Notes under the pieces: model-generated
What the model was told of the DNA's origin: nothing
The model's input: only the letters and a program-made list of their open reading frames with translations
Database searches by the model: none
In this document: piece by piece, positions 41,729-50,338 of the stretch
How the letters are laid out: the number at the start of each line of letters is the position of its first letter
How positions within the stretch are numbered: the stretch's first letter is position 1
Made by a program: the position numbers and the translations under genes
NCBI GenBank assembly: GCA_004555405.1
Contig: SFIE01000007.1
Location: 98,168-162,167, forward strand
DNA: 64,000 bases
Reading direction: 5' to 3'
Source: Subdoligranulum sp.
GTDB taxonomy: Bacteria; Bacillota; Clostridia; Oscillospirales; Ruminococcaceae

Positions 41729-42784
41729 ATGAAACGCTTTACTGCTCTTGCTCTTTCCGGCTTGATGGCCATCAGTCTGGTTGGCTGCGGCGGCTCGGCC
41801 GCTTCCGGCGCTTCCGGCGCTTCCGGCGAACAGAAGGCCGACGGCGCGGCAGGTGCCAACCTCACCCTGAGCATTGGCTACACCACGGCCGCCAACGAGA
41901 ACGACCCGTATCATGTAACCGCCATGAAGTTTAAGGAGATCGTAGAGGACAAAACCGGCGGACGCATTGTAGTCAATAACTATCCCAGCAGCCAGCTGGG
42001 CTCTGAGCCTGAAATGTGGGAAGGCATGCAGACCGGCACCTGCGATATGGCCGTGATGACCAATGCCTATGTTTCCAGCTATATTCCTGCCAATGGCTGT
42101 CTGGACCTGCCCTTTATCTTCTCGGATCTTGATCAGGCCCGCGGCGTTTTGGACGGCGAGTTTGGCCAAAAGCTGATGGACAACATGGAGGGCTCCGGTG
42201 TTACCTGCCTGGCCTTCTCGGAGGGCGGCTTCCGCCAGCTGTGCACGCGCAGCAAGGCCATTCGCACCCCTGCCGATCTGGCTGGCCAGAAGATCCGCTG
42301 CATGGAGACCAAAACCTATCTGTCGGCTTATGCCGCTTTGGATGTAAACGCTACGCCCATGGCCTGGGGCGAGCTGCTTACCGCCCTGCAGCAGGGCACC
42401 GTTGACGGCTGCGATGCGCCTCTGAGCGTTTTGTACACCAACGGTTTCCCGGATATCTGCAAGTACATCGACAATGTAAACCTGTTCTATTCGCCTCTGC
42501 CCGTTTGCATTTCCACGCAGGTTCTCAACAAGCTGTCCGCTGAGGATCAGCAGATCCTGCGTGATGCCGCCAAGGAAGCCGGCGTTGCCGCCCGCGCCAA
42601 CAACGATGCCACCGCCGAGTCTATGGAAGCTGATTTGACCGCGCAGGGCATGACCATTGTTTCTACCGATGAAGTTGACACCGATGCTTTCCGTGCCGCT
42701 GCCAGCGCCTGCTACACCGACATGGAATCCTACATTGGTTCCGAGTGGGTCAACGAGCTGAAGGGCCTGGTTGGCATGGCTTGA
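41729..42784 (+). CDS. TRAP transporter substrate-binding lipoprotein (DctP type)
   Basis: 351 aa. Lipobox SLVGC, a short Ser/Gly/Ala linker, then a DctP fold with SSQLGSEPEMWEGMQTGTCDMAV, the binding Arg in GQKIRCMETKTY, and ATPMAWGELLTALQQGTVDGCDAPL. AGGAGG lies 8 bp before the ATG. It is second in the cassette after the DUF6282 gene. A carboxylate-bearing ligand is expected; it belongs to a different lineage from the receptor at 19.4 kb. Confidence 0.93.
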   Translation: MKRFTALALSGLMAISLVGCGGSAASGASGASGEQKADGAAGANLTLSIGYTTAANENDPYHVTAMKFKEIVEDKTGGRIVVNNYPSSQLGSEPEMWEGMQTGTCDMAVMTNAYVSSYIPANGCLDLPFIFSDLDQARGVLDGEFGQKLMDNMEGSGVTCLAFSEGGFRQLCTRSKAIRTPADLAGQKIRCMETKTYLSAYAALDVNATPMAWGELLTALQQGTVDGCDAPLSVLYTNGFPDICKYIDNVNLFYSPLPVCISTQVLNKLSAEDQQILRDAAKEAGVAARANNDATAESMEADLTAQGMTIVSTDEVDTDAFRAAASACYTDMESYIGSEWVNELKGLVGMA

Positions 42785-42823
42785 TCCAAAACCGGAATTT
42801 TTGAAAAGCCCCTAAAAATCGTT

Positions 42824-42858
42824 CGGGCAGTCCGGTTTTCTCCGGACTGCCCGATTTT
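42824..42858 (+). terminator. partial terminator between TRAP receptor and membrane genes
   Basis: A 12-bp perfect stem CGGGCAGTCCGG/CCGGACTGCCCG followed by ATTTTTC. It probably lets the receptor be made in excess over the membrane subunits. Confidence 0.7.
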
Positions 42859-42931
42859 TCACCACCGTTCATAAGCCTTTAAGGCCTTAACCTATGACAG
42901 GGGATTTTGCGGAAAGGAGTTTTCATTTTAT

Positions 42932-43432
42932 ATGAAACAACTGAAAAAAGTTTCCAACACGGTAAACAGCATTGTCAGCTATACCGGCATGGTGCTGTTT
43001 GTTGTGCTGGTCGTCGCCTGCGTTTCACAGGTATTTTTCCGTTTCGTGCTGAACAATTCTCTTTCTTGGACCGAAGAGCTTGCCCGCTATTGCTTTATCT
43101 GGATGCATTTGATCGGGTCGTCTCTTTTGATTGAGGGCAGCGGCCATGCCACCGTAACGGTGATCATGGATCTGATGCACGGAATGGCACGCCGTGTTCT
43201 GGACACGGTGATCGAACTGATCATTTTCTTCAACGGTGTGATCATGCTGTACTCCGGTACAGTTCTGGCGTACAGCTCGCGCACCAATCTGAGCACCGCC
43301 ATGTCGATTCCCATGTGGATCATCAACTCTTCTGTGGCCGTGGGCGGCCTGCTGCTCATGTTCCAGGCATTTGTAAAGCTGGCTGTGGTTTGGCTGGATA
43401 AACCCGAGCAGGAAGGAGGCACTGACGAATGA
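42932..43432 (+). CDS. TRAP transporter small membrane subunit (DctQ type)
   Basis: 166 aa with four hydrophobic helices. SLSWTEELARYCFIWMHLIGSS is the characteristic segment. GGAAAGGAG lies a little upstream of the ATG. It overlaps the large-subunit gene by 4 bp (ATGA). Confidence 0.9.
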   Translation: MKQLKKVSNTVNSIVSYTGMVLFVVLVVACVSQVFFRFVLNNSLSWTEELARYCFIWMHLIGSSLLIEGSGHATVTVIMDLMHGMARRVLDTVIELIIFFNGVIMLYSGTVLAYSSRTNLSTAMSIPMWIINSSVAVGGLLLMFQAFVKLAVVWLDKPEQEGGTDE

Positions 43433-44718
43433 CCGCTGTATTTATTGTTCTTTTCGGCTTCATGCTGCTGGGTGTTCCGGTCGCATTTGCCATTATGTCC
43501 TCCGGCATGGCCTATCTGGTTTCCACCGGCACAAGCTTTTTGGTGGTTGCACAGCGCCTGATCTACGGCTTAAACTCGTTCACCCTGCTGGCGGTTCCTT
43601 TGTTTATTCTGGTGGGCAACTTAATGGACTACGGCGGCATTTCCAAGCGCCTGACCGATTGGGCCAAAAGCCTTTTGGGCTGGCTGCCCGGCGGCTTGGG
43701 CATTGTAACGGTTTTTAGCTGCGCCATTTTTGCCGCCCTTACAGGCTCTGGCCCCGCCACGGTTGCCGCCATTGGCTCCATTATGCTGCCCAGCATGAAA
43801 AAGGCTGGATACTCCGAGGATTCCAGCGCCGGCCTGGTGGCTGCTGCCGGTGCTCTGGGCCCCATTATTCCGCCTTCGATCCCCATGATTATTTACGGCG
43901 TCACCATGAACCTGAGCATTCCCGCCATGTTTGTGGCCGGCATCACCCCGGGCCTTGTGATTGCCATTGCGCTGAGCCTTGTCAACATTATTTTCGCCTA
44001 CCGCAATCCAGAGGTTTTAAAGCATGCGCACGACATGAAATTTGATTTCAAGCATTCTTTAAAAATGTTCTGGAAGGCCCTTGGCGCATTGGGCTTGCCG
44101 GTTTTGATCCTGGGCGGTATTTACGGCGGTGTGTTTACGCCCACCGAATCTGCCGCTGTGGGCATTGTGTATGCACTGATCGTAGGCTTTGCGCTCAAGG
44201 AGCTTAAAGTAAAGGATCTTCCCCGCATTTTGATTTCCAGCTTAAAAACCTCTACCATGGTAAACTTTATCATTGCTGCTGCTTCCTTGTTCTCGTGGGT
44301 CATTTCCAAGAGTCAGGTGGGCGTAGCGATTTCGAATGGCTTTATTTCGCTGGTGGGCGGCAGCCAGAGCATGTATCTGTTTGTTCTGGTGGTGATCCTT
44401 CTGGTGGTTGGCTGCCTGATGGATAATGTGGCCGCCACCTTGATCCTGGCCCCCATTCTGATCCCCGTGGGCGTTTCTCTTGGCTGCAATCAGCTTCATA
44501 TCGGCATGCTGTTCTGCATTTGCCTTGTGGTTGGTTTTGTCACCCCGCCCTTTGGCTATAATCTGTTTACGGCTGTTTCCATTTCCGGGCTCAACTTTAA
44601 GCGCATTGTCAAGGGCACGATTCCCTTCCTGCTCACCGAAATCGTGCTGCTGTTTGTATTCGCCTATGTTCCCGGCATCATCACCTGGCTTCCCTCTTTG
44701 ATGGGCTATAATTTCTGA
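43429..44718 (+). CDS. TRAP transporter large membrane subunit (DctM type)
   Basis: 429 aa with about 12 helices. Motifs are FTLLAVPLFILVGNLMDYGG, ALTGSGPATVAAIGSIMLP, GPIIPPSIPMIIYGVTMNLS, GGIYGGVFTPTESAAVG and GFVTPPFGYNLFTAVSISG. AGGAGG in the end of the small-subunit gene serves as the ribosome binding site. It completes a three-part TRAP importer with the receptor at 41.7 kb. Confidence 0.95.
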   Translation: MTAVFIVLFGFMLLGVPVAFAIMSSGMAYLVSTGTSFLVVAQRLIYGLNSFTLLAVPLFILVGNLMDYGGISKRLTDWAKSLLGWLPGGLGIVTVFSCAIFAALTGSGPATVAAIGSIMLPSMKKAGYSEDSSAGLVAAAGALGPIIPPSIPMIIYGVTMNLSIPAMFVAGITPGLVIAIALSLVNIIFAYRNPEVLKHAHDMKFDFKHSLKMFWKALGALGLPVLILGGIYGGVFTPTESAAVGIVYALIVGFALKELKVKDLPRILISSLKTSTMVNFIIAAASLFSWVISKSQVGVAISNGFISLVGGSQSMYLFVLVVILLVVGCLMDNVAATLILAPILIPVGVSLGCNQLHIGMLFCICLVVGFVTPPFGYNLFTAVSISGLNFKRIVKGTIPFLLTEIVLLFVFAYVPGIITWLPSLMGYNF

Positions 44719-44740
44719 TTTTTTCCTTTTTGATCTGATT

Positions 44741-44784
44741 CGGTGCGTCCCGTTCGGCTTTGTTCGGGGCGCACCGTGCTTTTC
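44741..44784 (+). terminator. terminator after the TRAP genes
   Basis: CGGTGCG-T-CCCG pairs with CGGG-G-CGCACCG and is followed by TGCTTTTC. The T-run is short; some readthrough into the LysR-type gene is possible. Confidence 0.65.
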
Positions 44785-44836
44785 ATAATATTCTTTGCAC
44801 GCAGCCTGTTTTTCTTTTTACCCGGAGGTATCTTTT

Positions 44837-45778
44837 ATGCGAATCAGTTTTGAAATTTTTCTTCTTGTAGCGGAGGAGCTTAGCATTTCCCGCGCTTCTC
44901 GCCGGGCATTCGTTACCCAGCAATGCGTAAGCGACCATATCAAGCGCTTAGAGCGGGAATACAATGTGGCCCTGTTCGAGCGAAAGCCAAAACTGCATTT
45001 AACCCCTGCCGGAAGAGTGATGCAGGAAAATCTGCGCAACATTCAGATTATGGAAAAAAGCATGAATGCCAGCCTGCAAAGCATTGCTTCCGGCGAAGAA
45101 GGCGCCTTTACTATGGGCATCAGCACCAGCCGCGCCAGCGTGATCCTGCCGGATGTTTTAAAGGAATACTACGCATTGTATCCAAAGGTGAAAATCAGCT
45201 TTTGTGTAGAAGATACGCACTTTTTAGAGGAAAAGCTGAAAAGCGGCGAAATCGACACTTTCATCGGCATCAACACCACCCCTCACCCCGATTTTGAAAT
45301 TTCCACGCTGGCCATCGACGAGGTGATGCTGATCATTTCCTCCAGCCTGCTGCACAGCAATTTTACCGAGCAGGAGATCCAACTCATGTATGACGGTGTT
45401 GACATGACGCAGTTTACTGATATTCCGTTCACACTCAGCTTTACCAACGGCAAGGTGAACAGCGTGATCCAAGAATATTTAGACTACAACAACCTTCGCC
45501 TGAATGTGATCTATAATTGCAGCGACAGTGAGACCCAGATCTTGCTGTGCGCCACCGGCATCTGCGCTTCGCTATGCCCGCGCATGCTTCTTTCCACCGC
45601 ATACCGCCACAACATGACAAGCAGCGAGCACGACCGCTTGTATATGCTGCCCGTTCGCGGCCTGAACCGCCCGCTGCATGTGGATCTTGTAACACACAAG
45701 CGGCTTGTGCAGCCCGCCTTTATGGCTGACTTCAAAAAGATCCTGCAAAGCAAAATGCAGGATCTCTCTCAAAGCTGA
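44837..45778 (+). CDS. LysR-family transcriptional regulator
   Basis: 313 aa. Helix-turn-helix with ISFEIFLLVAEELSISRASRRAFVTQQCVSDHIKRLEREY, then a co-inducer domain (FTMGISTSRASVILPDVL, SGEIDTFIGIN). CCGGAGG is 11 bp before the ATG at 44837. It follows the TRAP genes in the same direction and likely controls the cassette. The recognition helix carries QQCVS where SQPAVS-like sequence is usual. Confidence 0.88.
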   Translation: MRISFEIFLLVAEELSISRASRRAFVTQQCVSDHIKRLEREYNVALFERKPKLHLTPAGRVMQENLRNIQIMEKSMNASLQSIASGEEGAFTMGISTSRASVILPDVLKEYYALYPKVKISFCVEDTHFLEEKLKSGEIDTFIGINTTPHPDFEISTLAIDEVMLIISSSLLHSNFTEQEIQLMYDGVDMTQFTDIPFTLSFTNGKVNSVIQEYLDYNNLRLNVIYNCSDSETQILLCATGICASLCPRMLLSTAYRHNMTSSEHDRLYMLPVRGLNRPLHVDLVTHKRLVQPAFMADFKKILQSKMQDLSQS

Positions 45779-45788
45779 TATTCGAAAA

Positions 45789-45882
45789 GAACAAGGCCTG
45801 CCCGGTTGCGCTGGCTTTGCTTAGAAAAACCTTGTGTTTTCTTGGCCAGGGCTGCTTCGGGCAGGTCTTGCTTTTCTATTGA
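45789..45882 (+). terminator. long terminator after the LysR-type gene
   Basis: AAGGCCTGCCCGG pairs imperfectly with TCGGGCAGGTCTT across a long structured loop, followed by GCTTTTCTATT. Confidence 0.55.
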
Positions 45883-45948
45883 GATTTTAGTGTTTTTCAG
45901 ATCTCGGTGATCTCCATGCCGAATTCCCGGCTAAGCGCGGCCATTGCC

Positions 45949-47328
45949 TTATAAAATTTTGCGCAGAAGTTTCAGCTTTGTTTCGCCAAACGGCGCATAG
46001 CGCACAGGAACATCCAAAAGCGTGGTGTTTTTCACAATGCCTTTTTGGTGGCTGAAGGTTTCAAAGCCGAATTTTCCGTGATACGCCCCCATGCCGCTGC
46101 TGCCCACGCCGCCAAACGGCAGATGATGGTTGGTAATGTGCAGCACCACATCGTTCACGCAGCCGCCGCCAAAGGAAAGGCTGTGCAGAATGCTCCGGGC
46201 GGTTTTTTTATTTTGCGTGAACAGATACAGCGCCAGCGGTTTTTCCCGCGCCTTGATTTCGCCCATCGCCTGCGCAAGATCCCGGTAGCCGATCACGGGC
46301 AGCAGCGGCCCAAAAATTTCTTCCTGCATGATCTCATGGTCAAAATCCGCATCGGGAAAGATCGCAGGCGCAATTTTTTGCTCTGCCTCGTTTTGCTGGC
46401 CGCCCAGCATGGTTTTTTCGGTTTTCATCAGCGCCGAAAGCCGCTCATAGTGGTGCCGGTTGATGATCTTGGGATAGTTCGGATCGTTGGCGGCATCGGG
46501 ATAGCGCCGTGCGATCTCCCGCTGCAGTGCCTTCAAAAACGCCTGCTTTACCCGCTCGTGTACCAGAACATAATCCACCGAAATGCAGGTTTGCCCGGCG
46601 TTCAGCAGCTTTCCCCACGCCACCCGCTTGGCCGCAAGGGCGATATTGGCCGTTTCGTCAATGATGCAGGGGCTTTTTCCGCCCAGTTCCAGCGAAACCG
46701 GAGTCAACCTTTCGCTGGCGGTGCGCATCACAATGCGGCCCACCCGGGGGCTTCCCGTGAAAAAGATATAGTCATAGCTTTGGTGCAGCACCTCGTCGTG
46801 GCTGATTTTGGCATCGACGCAGTAAACATAGTTTTCCCCAAAGGCACTGCGAAGAATGCGGCCCATCACCTGTGCGGTGCGGCTGCTTTCCTTAGAGCAT
46901 TTGACCACGGCGCAGTTTCCCGCTGCGATTGCCGCCGTCAGCGGGGCCATGGTCAGGTTGAAGGGATAGTTCCAGGGCGCCAGGATCAGCACCACGCCGT
47001 AGGGCTCGGCATAAATATAGTTTTGTGCGGGAAACGTGCTCAGCGTTCCTCCCACACGCTTGGGGCGGCTCCACTGCCGCACATGGCGGATCGCTTCGCG
47101 GATTTCCCCATACACCATGGCGAGCTCTGTCATATAGGCTTCTGCCCCGGATTTGGAAAGATCCTGGTGCAGCGCCAGCAGGATCTCGTTTTCCTGCCGG
47201 CGAATGGCATTTTCCAGCCTGCGGAGCATACGCACCCGAAATTCCACCGATTTTGTGGCATCGGTATCAAAAAAGGCCTTCTGTTTTTCCACAATGCCCT
47301 GCAGCCCCATGGTTTTTGGTTCCCTCAT
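45949..47328 (-). CDS. NAD(P)-dependent aldehyde dehydrogenase (class 3-like)
   Basis: 459 aa, typical of class 3 / fatty and aromatic aldehyde dehydrogenases that lack an N-terminal extension. APWNYPFNLTMAPLTAAIAAGN is the coenzyme-binding entry. The catalytic Glu is in LELGGKSPCIID and the nucleophile Cys in NAGQTCISVDYVL. The C-terminus has NHHLPFGGVGSSGMGAYHGKFGFETFSHQK. The ATG at 47328 follows GGGAAGTGCTGCT. It oxidises an aldehyde to an acid; the substrate is not predictable. Its only same-strand neighbours are a thioesterase and a small membrane protein, with gaps too large to claim an operon. Confidence 0.93.
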   Translation of the reverse strand: MREPKTMGLQGIVEKQKAFFDTDATKSVEFRVRMLRRLENAIRRQENEILLALHQDLSKSGAEAYMTELAMVYGEIREAIRHVRQWSRPKRVGGTLSTFPAQNYIYAEPYGVVLILAPWNYPFNLTMAPLTAAIAAGNCAVVKCSKESSRTAQVMGRILRSAFGENYVYCVDAKISHDEVLHQSYDYIFFTGSPRVGRIVMRTASERLTPVSLELGGKSPCIIDETANIALAAKRVAWGKLLNAGQTCISVDYVLVHERVKQAFLKALQREIARRYPDAANDPNYPKIINRHHYERLSALMKTEKTMLGGQQNEAEQKIAPAIFPDADFDHEIMQEEIFGPLLPVIGYRDLAQAMGEIKAREKPLALYLFTQNKKTARSILHSLSFGGGCVNDVVLHITNHHLPFGGVGSSGMGAYHGKFGFETFSHQKGIVKNTTLLDVPVRYAPFGETKLKLLRKIL

Positions 47329-47530
47329 AGCAGCACTTCCCTTTCTGCTTTTTCCGCCCGTATTTCGGCATCCGCCGGGCGGTGCTTCTTTTATGATACA
47401 CGATTCCTTTTGCCAGGCCCACCCGCCGGGGCCGCCTTGGCCCTGCCCCACACAAAAAATGCGGGCCCCATGCCTTTGCCGCACAGGCGGCCGGGCATGG
47501 GGCCCGCTTTTTTCTTTGGCAGAAACGCCC

Positions 47531-47923
47531 TTACTTGGCCAGCTTTGCGTTGGCTTTTGCCAGGAACTTTTCGTTTTGAATGATAAAGCGCTCGTGCTCG
47601 CCCTCGCCGATCAGACCGGCATCGTCATAGGCGGCCACATGGAATACCAAACGGCGGCCGTCCACCTGAGTCAGCTCAGCCTCGGCGCGAATGTGTGCGC
47701 CCACGGGGCTGGCAGCCAGATGCTTTACATTCATCAGCGTGCCCACGGTGCCGCAGCCCTCCTCGAGTGCGGGTGCCACGCAGGTAAAGGCAGCCTGCTC
47801 CATCAGTGCGATCATGCTGGGCGTTGCAAAAACGGCCAGCAGGCCGCTGCCCATGCTGGCGGCGGTGTTGGATTCGGTAACGGCCACAGTGGCCTCACCC
47901 TTGATACCGGCTTTGAGTTCCAT
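47531..47923 (-). CDS. hotdog-fold thioesterase (FlK-like)
   Basis: 130 aa, single hotdog domain. ATPSMIALMEQAAF covers the central helix with a Glu expected at the active site, followed by TVGTLMNVKHLAASPVGAHIRAEAEL, as in the FlK-type/YbgC-like thioesterases of Clostridia. It likely hydrolyses a short acyl-CoA, perhaps a damaged or unwanted one. AGGAAAC precedes the ATG. It lies 202 bp upstream of the aldehyde dehydrogenase gene, with a GGCGG/CCGCC-rich hairpin in the gap (47,455-47,515). Confidence 0.85.
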   Translation of the reverse strand: MELKAGIKGEATVAVTESNTAASMGSGLLAVFATPSMIALMEQAAFTCVAPALEEGCGTVGTLMNVKHLAASPVGAHIRAEAELTQVDGRRLVFHVAAYDDAGLIGEGEHERFIIQNEKFLAKANAKLAK

Positions 47924-47980
47924 TATAAGTTTCCTCCGTATGGATATAGTATGGTGTTTGTGCGGGCAGTGCCGCTGCCC

Positions 47981-48139
47981 TTACTTTTGCTCGGTGTGAG
48001 AATCGCAATTTTCGTGGCACTTGCTGCAATCGCCGTGGCAGCCCTTTTCGCTGCTCCAGCCGCCGTTTTTGGCAATAAACATGACCGCCAGCACAAACAG
48101 CACAGCCATGATCACCACGATCAGAATACTTTTCAGCAT
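47981..48139 (-). CDS. FeoB-associated Cys-rich membrane protein-like
   Basis: 52 aa. One N-terminal membrane helix (residues 3-23) and a short Cys/His-rich tail with CHGDCSKCHENCDSH. This is the layout of the small proteins often encoded next to feoB. No feoB is in the window. GGAGGGAAAGAACG precedes the ATG at 48139; the longer frame has no site. The tail could bind iron or another metal. Confidence 0.8.
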   Translation of the reverse strand: MLKSILIVVIMAVLFVLAVMFIAKNGGWSSEKGCHGDCSKCHENCDSHTEQK

Positions 48140-48185
48140 CGTTCTTTCCCTCCTTGGGCGCAAAGGCTCCCTCGATTCCGCATTT

Positions 48186-48215
48186 ATTGTATCACGCGCC
48201 ACCCCCTTGTGACAA
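48186..48215 (-). promoter_or_regulatory. predicted promoter of the small Cys-rich gene
   Basis: On the minus strand TTGTCA (48210-48215), 18-bp spacer, TACAAT (48186-48191). Confidence 0.6.
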
Positions 48216-48279
48216 GTGCCGGTTTTGTATGCCGAGTGAATTTTTATACAAAAATCCTGTATAAAAATCAAAAAAGTGA

Positions 48280-48308
48280 TTGACAAACCCACCTGGGGGC
48301 GTTATACT
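48280..48308 (+). promoter_or_regulatory. strong predicted promoter of the amino acid ABC operon
   Basis: TTGACA (48280-48285), 17-bp spacer, TATACT (48303-48308). The leader of about 140 nt contains a GGCGGCAGGCCACCCGGGCC-type structured stretch but I recognise no known riboswitch. Confidence 0.75.
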
Positions 48309-48451
48309 GAGTTATACTTTTTCAGACCCCTGAAAAAGATACGAAAAACCGCCTCTTGCAGGGCGGCAGGCCACCCGGGCCGAAAGCCCGCCAGGCACGG
48401 ACACCCGACTGGCTGAAAAATGTATATTGAATGGATTAGAGGGAAAACAAA

Positions 48452-49405
48452 ATGAAAAAGATTCTTTCTGCTGTAATGGCTGGTGCCGTGGCACTCAGCC
48501 TCACTGCCTGCGGCGGCAATTCCGCAAGCAGCGCTTCCACCGCTTCTTCTGCTGCTGCATCCGCTGCCGCTTCTGAGCCCGCAGCCGCTCTGCAGACTGT
48601 GAACCCCGGCAAGCTGACCGTGGCTACCAGCCCCGACTTTGCCCCGTATGAATTCTATTATATTGACGAAAACGGCGATGCACAGCTGAGCGGCTTTGAT
48701 GTGGCTCTGGCCGGTGTGATCGCTGACAAGCTGGGCCTGGAGCTGGAAGTGATTCCCATGGACTTTGACGGCATCCTGATGGAGCTGCAGTCCGGCAATG
48801 TGGATATCGGCCTGGCTGGCTTCAGCCCTGACCCCGAGCGCGCCGAAACCTTTGACTTCTCTGACATTTACTACCTGGGCGGCCAGAGCTTCTGCGTGAC
48901 CAAGGACAACCTGGACAAGTATAAGGATTACTCCGACTTTGACGGCAAGAGCGTGGGCGCACAGACCGGCTCTATCCAGATGAAGCTGGCCAACGCCAAC
49001 ACCCCCAACGCCAACATTGTGGGCCTTTCCAAGGTGACCGATGTGATCAACGAGCTGATCAGCGGCAAGCTGGACGGCGCTTTCATTGAAACCGCTGTGG
49101 CTGAGTGCTACGCCAAGAACTACCCCGAGCTGGCTTTGGCATGGGATGTTCCCTACGAGGCCGAGGGCTCTGCTGTTGCTCTGAAGAAGGGCAACGACGC
49201 TTTGCTGGCTGCTGTGAACAGCGTGATCGCCGAAGTGAAGGAAGACGGCACCATGGATCAGCTGGTTGCCGAAGCCAACGAGCTGGCCAGCGATTCCGAC
49301 AATGTTTTCGAGGGCATGCTGGAGGAGGATGCCGCTTCTGAGGCTGCAAGCGCCTCCGAGGCTGCAAGCACTTCTGAGGCTGCCAGCGCTTCCAGCGCCG
49401 CCTGA
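48452..49405 (+). CDS. amino acid ABC transporter substrate-binding lipoprotein
   Basis: 317 aa, family 3 solute receptor. Lipobox SLTAC, then a Ser/Ala linker, then KLTVATSPDFAPYEFYYIDENGDAQLSGFDVALAGVIADKLG, the typical opening of polar amino acid receptors. The binding Arg is expected in DPERAETFDFSD. The C-terminus is unusual: a tail of repeated SEAAS-like units (about residues 290-317) beyond the receptor fold. The first ATG has only a weak site (GAGGGAAAACAA). It heads a receptor-permease-ATPase operon. Confidence 0.93.
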   Translation: MKKILSAVMAGAVALSLTACGGNSASSASTASSAAASAAASEPAAALQTVNPGKLTVATSPDFAPYEFYYIDENGDAQLSGFDVALAGVIADKLGLELEVIPMDFDGILMELQSGNVDIGLAGFSPDPERAETFDFSDIYYLGGQSFCVTKDNLDKYKDYSDFDGKSVGAQTGSIQMKLANANTPNANIVGLSKVTDVINELISGKLDGAFIETAVAECYAKNYPELALAWDVPYEAEGSAVALKKGNDALLAAVNSVIAEVKEDGTMDQLVAEANELASDSDNVFEGMLEEDAASEAASASEAASTSEAASASSAA

Positions 49406-49434
49406 TCTTTGCGCAAAATTTCTGCATGATGCAC

Positions 49435-49465
49435 ACTCTCCCCGCAGCCTGGCTGTGGGGAGAGT
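49435..49465 (+). terminator. hairpin between receptor and permease genes
   Basis: ACTCTCCCC and GGGGAGAGT pair around a 13-nt loop, followed by TTCGCG and later ATTTTTCC. It is a weak or partial terminator that probably lowers permease and ATPase relative to receptor. Confidence 0.55.
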
Positions 49466-49558
49466 TTCGCGTATTTTTCCATTCCGCATACCCACCAACC
49501 AAACAAAGGCGGCACCGCTTGTAAAGCACCGCTGCCCCAAAGAAAGGACATTGCCCCT

Positions 49559-50338
49559 ATGACCATCACGGCTGCGCATTTTGCCAAGGTGCTCAAATAC
49601 GGCACCATGTTTAAGCAGGGTTTGGAATGCACGGTGCTGCTGTCGGCATGTACGGTGCTGTTTGGCTTTATCATTGCCATGCTGCTGGCGCTGATGATGC
49701 TTTCCAATGTGTACCCGCTGCATTTTTTGGCCAAAACCAAATGCAAAAGCGAAAAAACACAGGATCTTATGATCTGGCTTTCCAAATTCAATCCGCTGAA
49801 ATTCATTGCCAGCGTTTACGTGCAGTTTGTGCGCTGCACCCCCATGCTGGTGCAGATCTTTCTGGTGTACTACATTGTGTTCGGCGTGGTAACGCTGCCC
49901 AAGTTCACCTTTATGGGCTTTATCCAGTTCGAGCGTTTTCTGCCCGGCGTGGTGGCCCTCAGCCTGAACAGCGGCGGCTATCTGAGCGATGTGATCCGCG
50001 GCGGCATTGAAGGCGTGGACATTGGCCAGACCGAAGCCGCCCGCAGCCTTGGCATGAGCAAGCGCATGACGCTTTTCTCCATTGTGATGCCGCAGGCCAT
50101 CAAAAACATTCTGCCCGCCGTGGCCAACGAATTCGTGACCATTATCAAAGAAAGCTCGGTGTGCTACACCGTGGGCGTGCAGGACATTATGTTCAATGTG
50201 CGCAGCGTGCAGTCGGCCAGCTTCATCACGGCCGAGCCCCTGCTGGTAGGCACGGCTTTGTACTTCTGCCTGTGCTTCCCCACCTCGCAGATCATTCAGT
50301 ATATTGAAAGGAGGATGCGTCAAAGTGACAAACGCTGA
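49559..50338 (+). CDS. amino acid ABC transporter permease (HisM/GlnP type)
   Basis: 259 aa with about five helices. The EAA loop is visible as [57 protein letters not shown] is the conserved upstream segment. AAAGGACATTGCCCCT precedes the ATG. It overlaps the ATPase gene start by 14 bp. An insertion-like charged loop follows helix 1 ([13 protein letters not shown]). Confidence 0.93.
   Translation: MTITAAHFAKVLKYGTMFKQGLECTVLLSACTVLFGFIIAMLLALMMLSNVYPLHFLAKTKCKSEKTQDLMIWLSKFNPLKFIASVYVQFVRCTPMLVQIFLVYYIVFGVVTLPKFTFMGFIQFERFLPGVVALSLNSGGYLSDVIRGGIEGVDIGQTEAARSLGMSKRMTLFSIVMPQAIKNILPAVANEFVTIIKESSVCYTVGVQDIMFNVRSVQSASFITAEPLLVGTALYFCLCFPTSQIIQYIERRMRQSDKR

Noticed and set aside
48309-48451. 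A riboswitch or T-box in the leader of the amino acid ABC operon
   Set aside because: The leader has GC-rich stems but no T-box motif (AGGGTGGNACCGCG) and no known aptamer signature.
48302-50323. A 673-codon minus-strand open frame opposite the ABC receptor and permease genes
   Set aside because: The plus-strand genes have clear domains, starts and spacing; the minus frame is His/Gly/Ala-rich shadow sequence.
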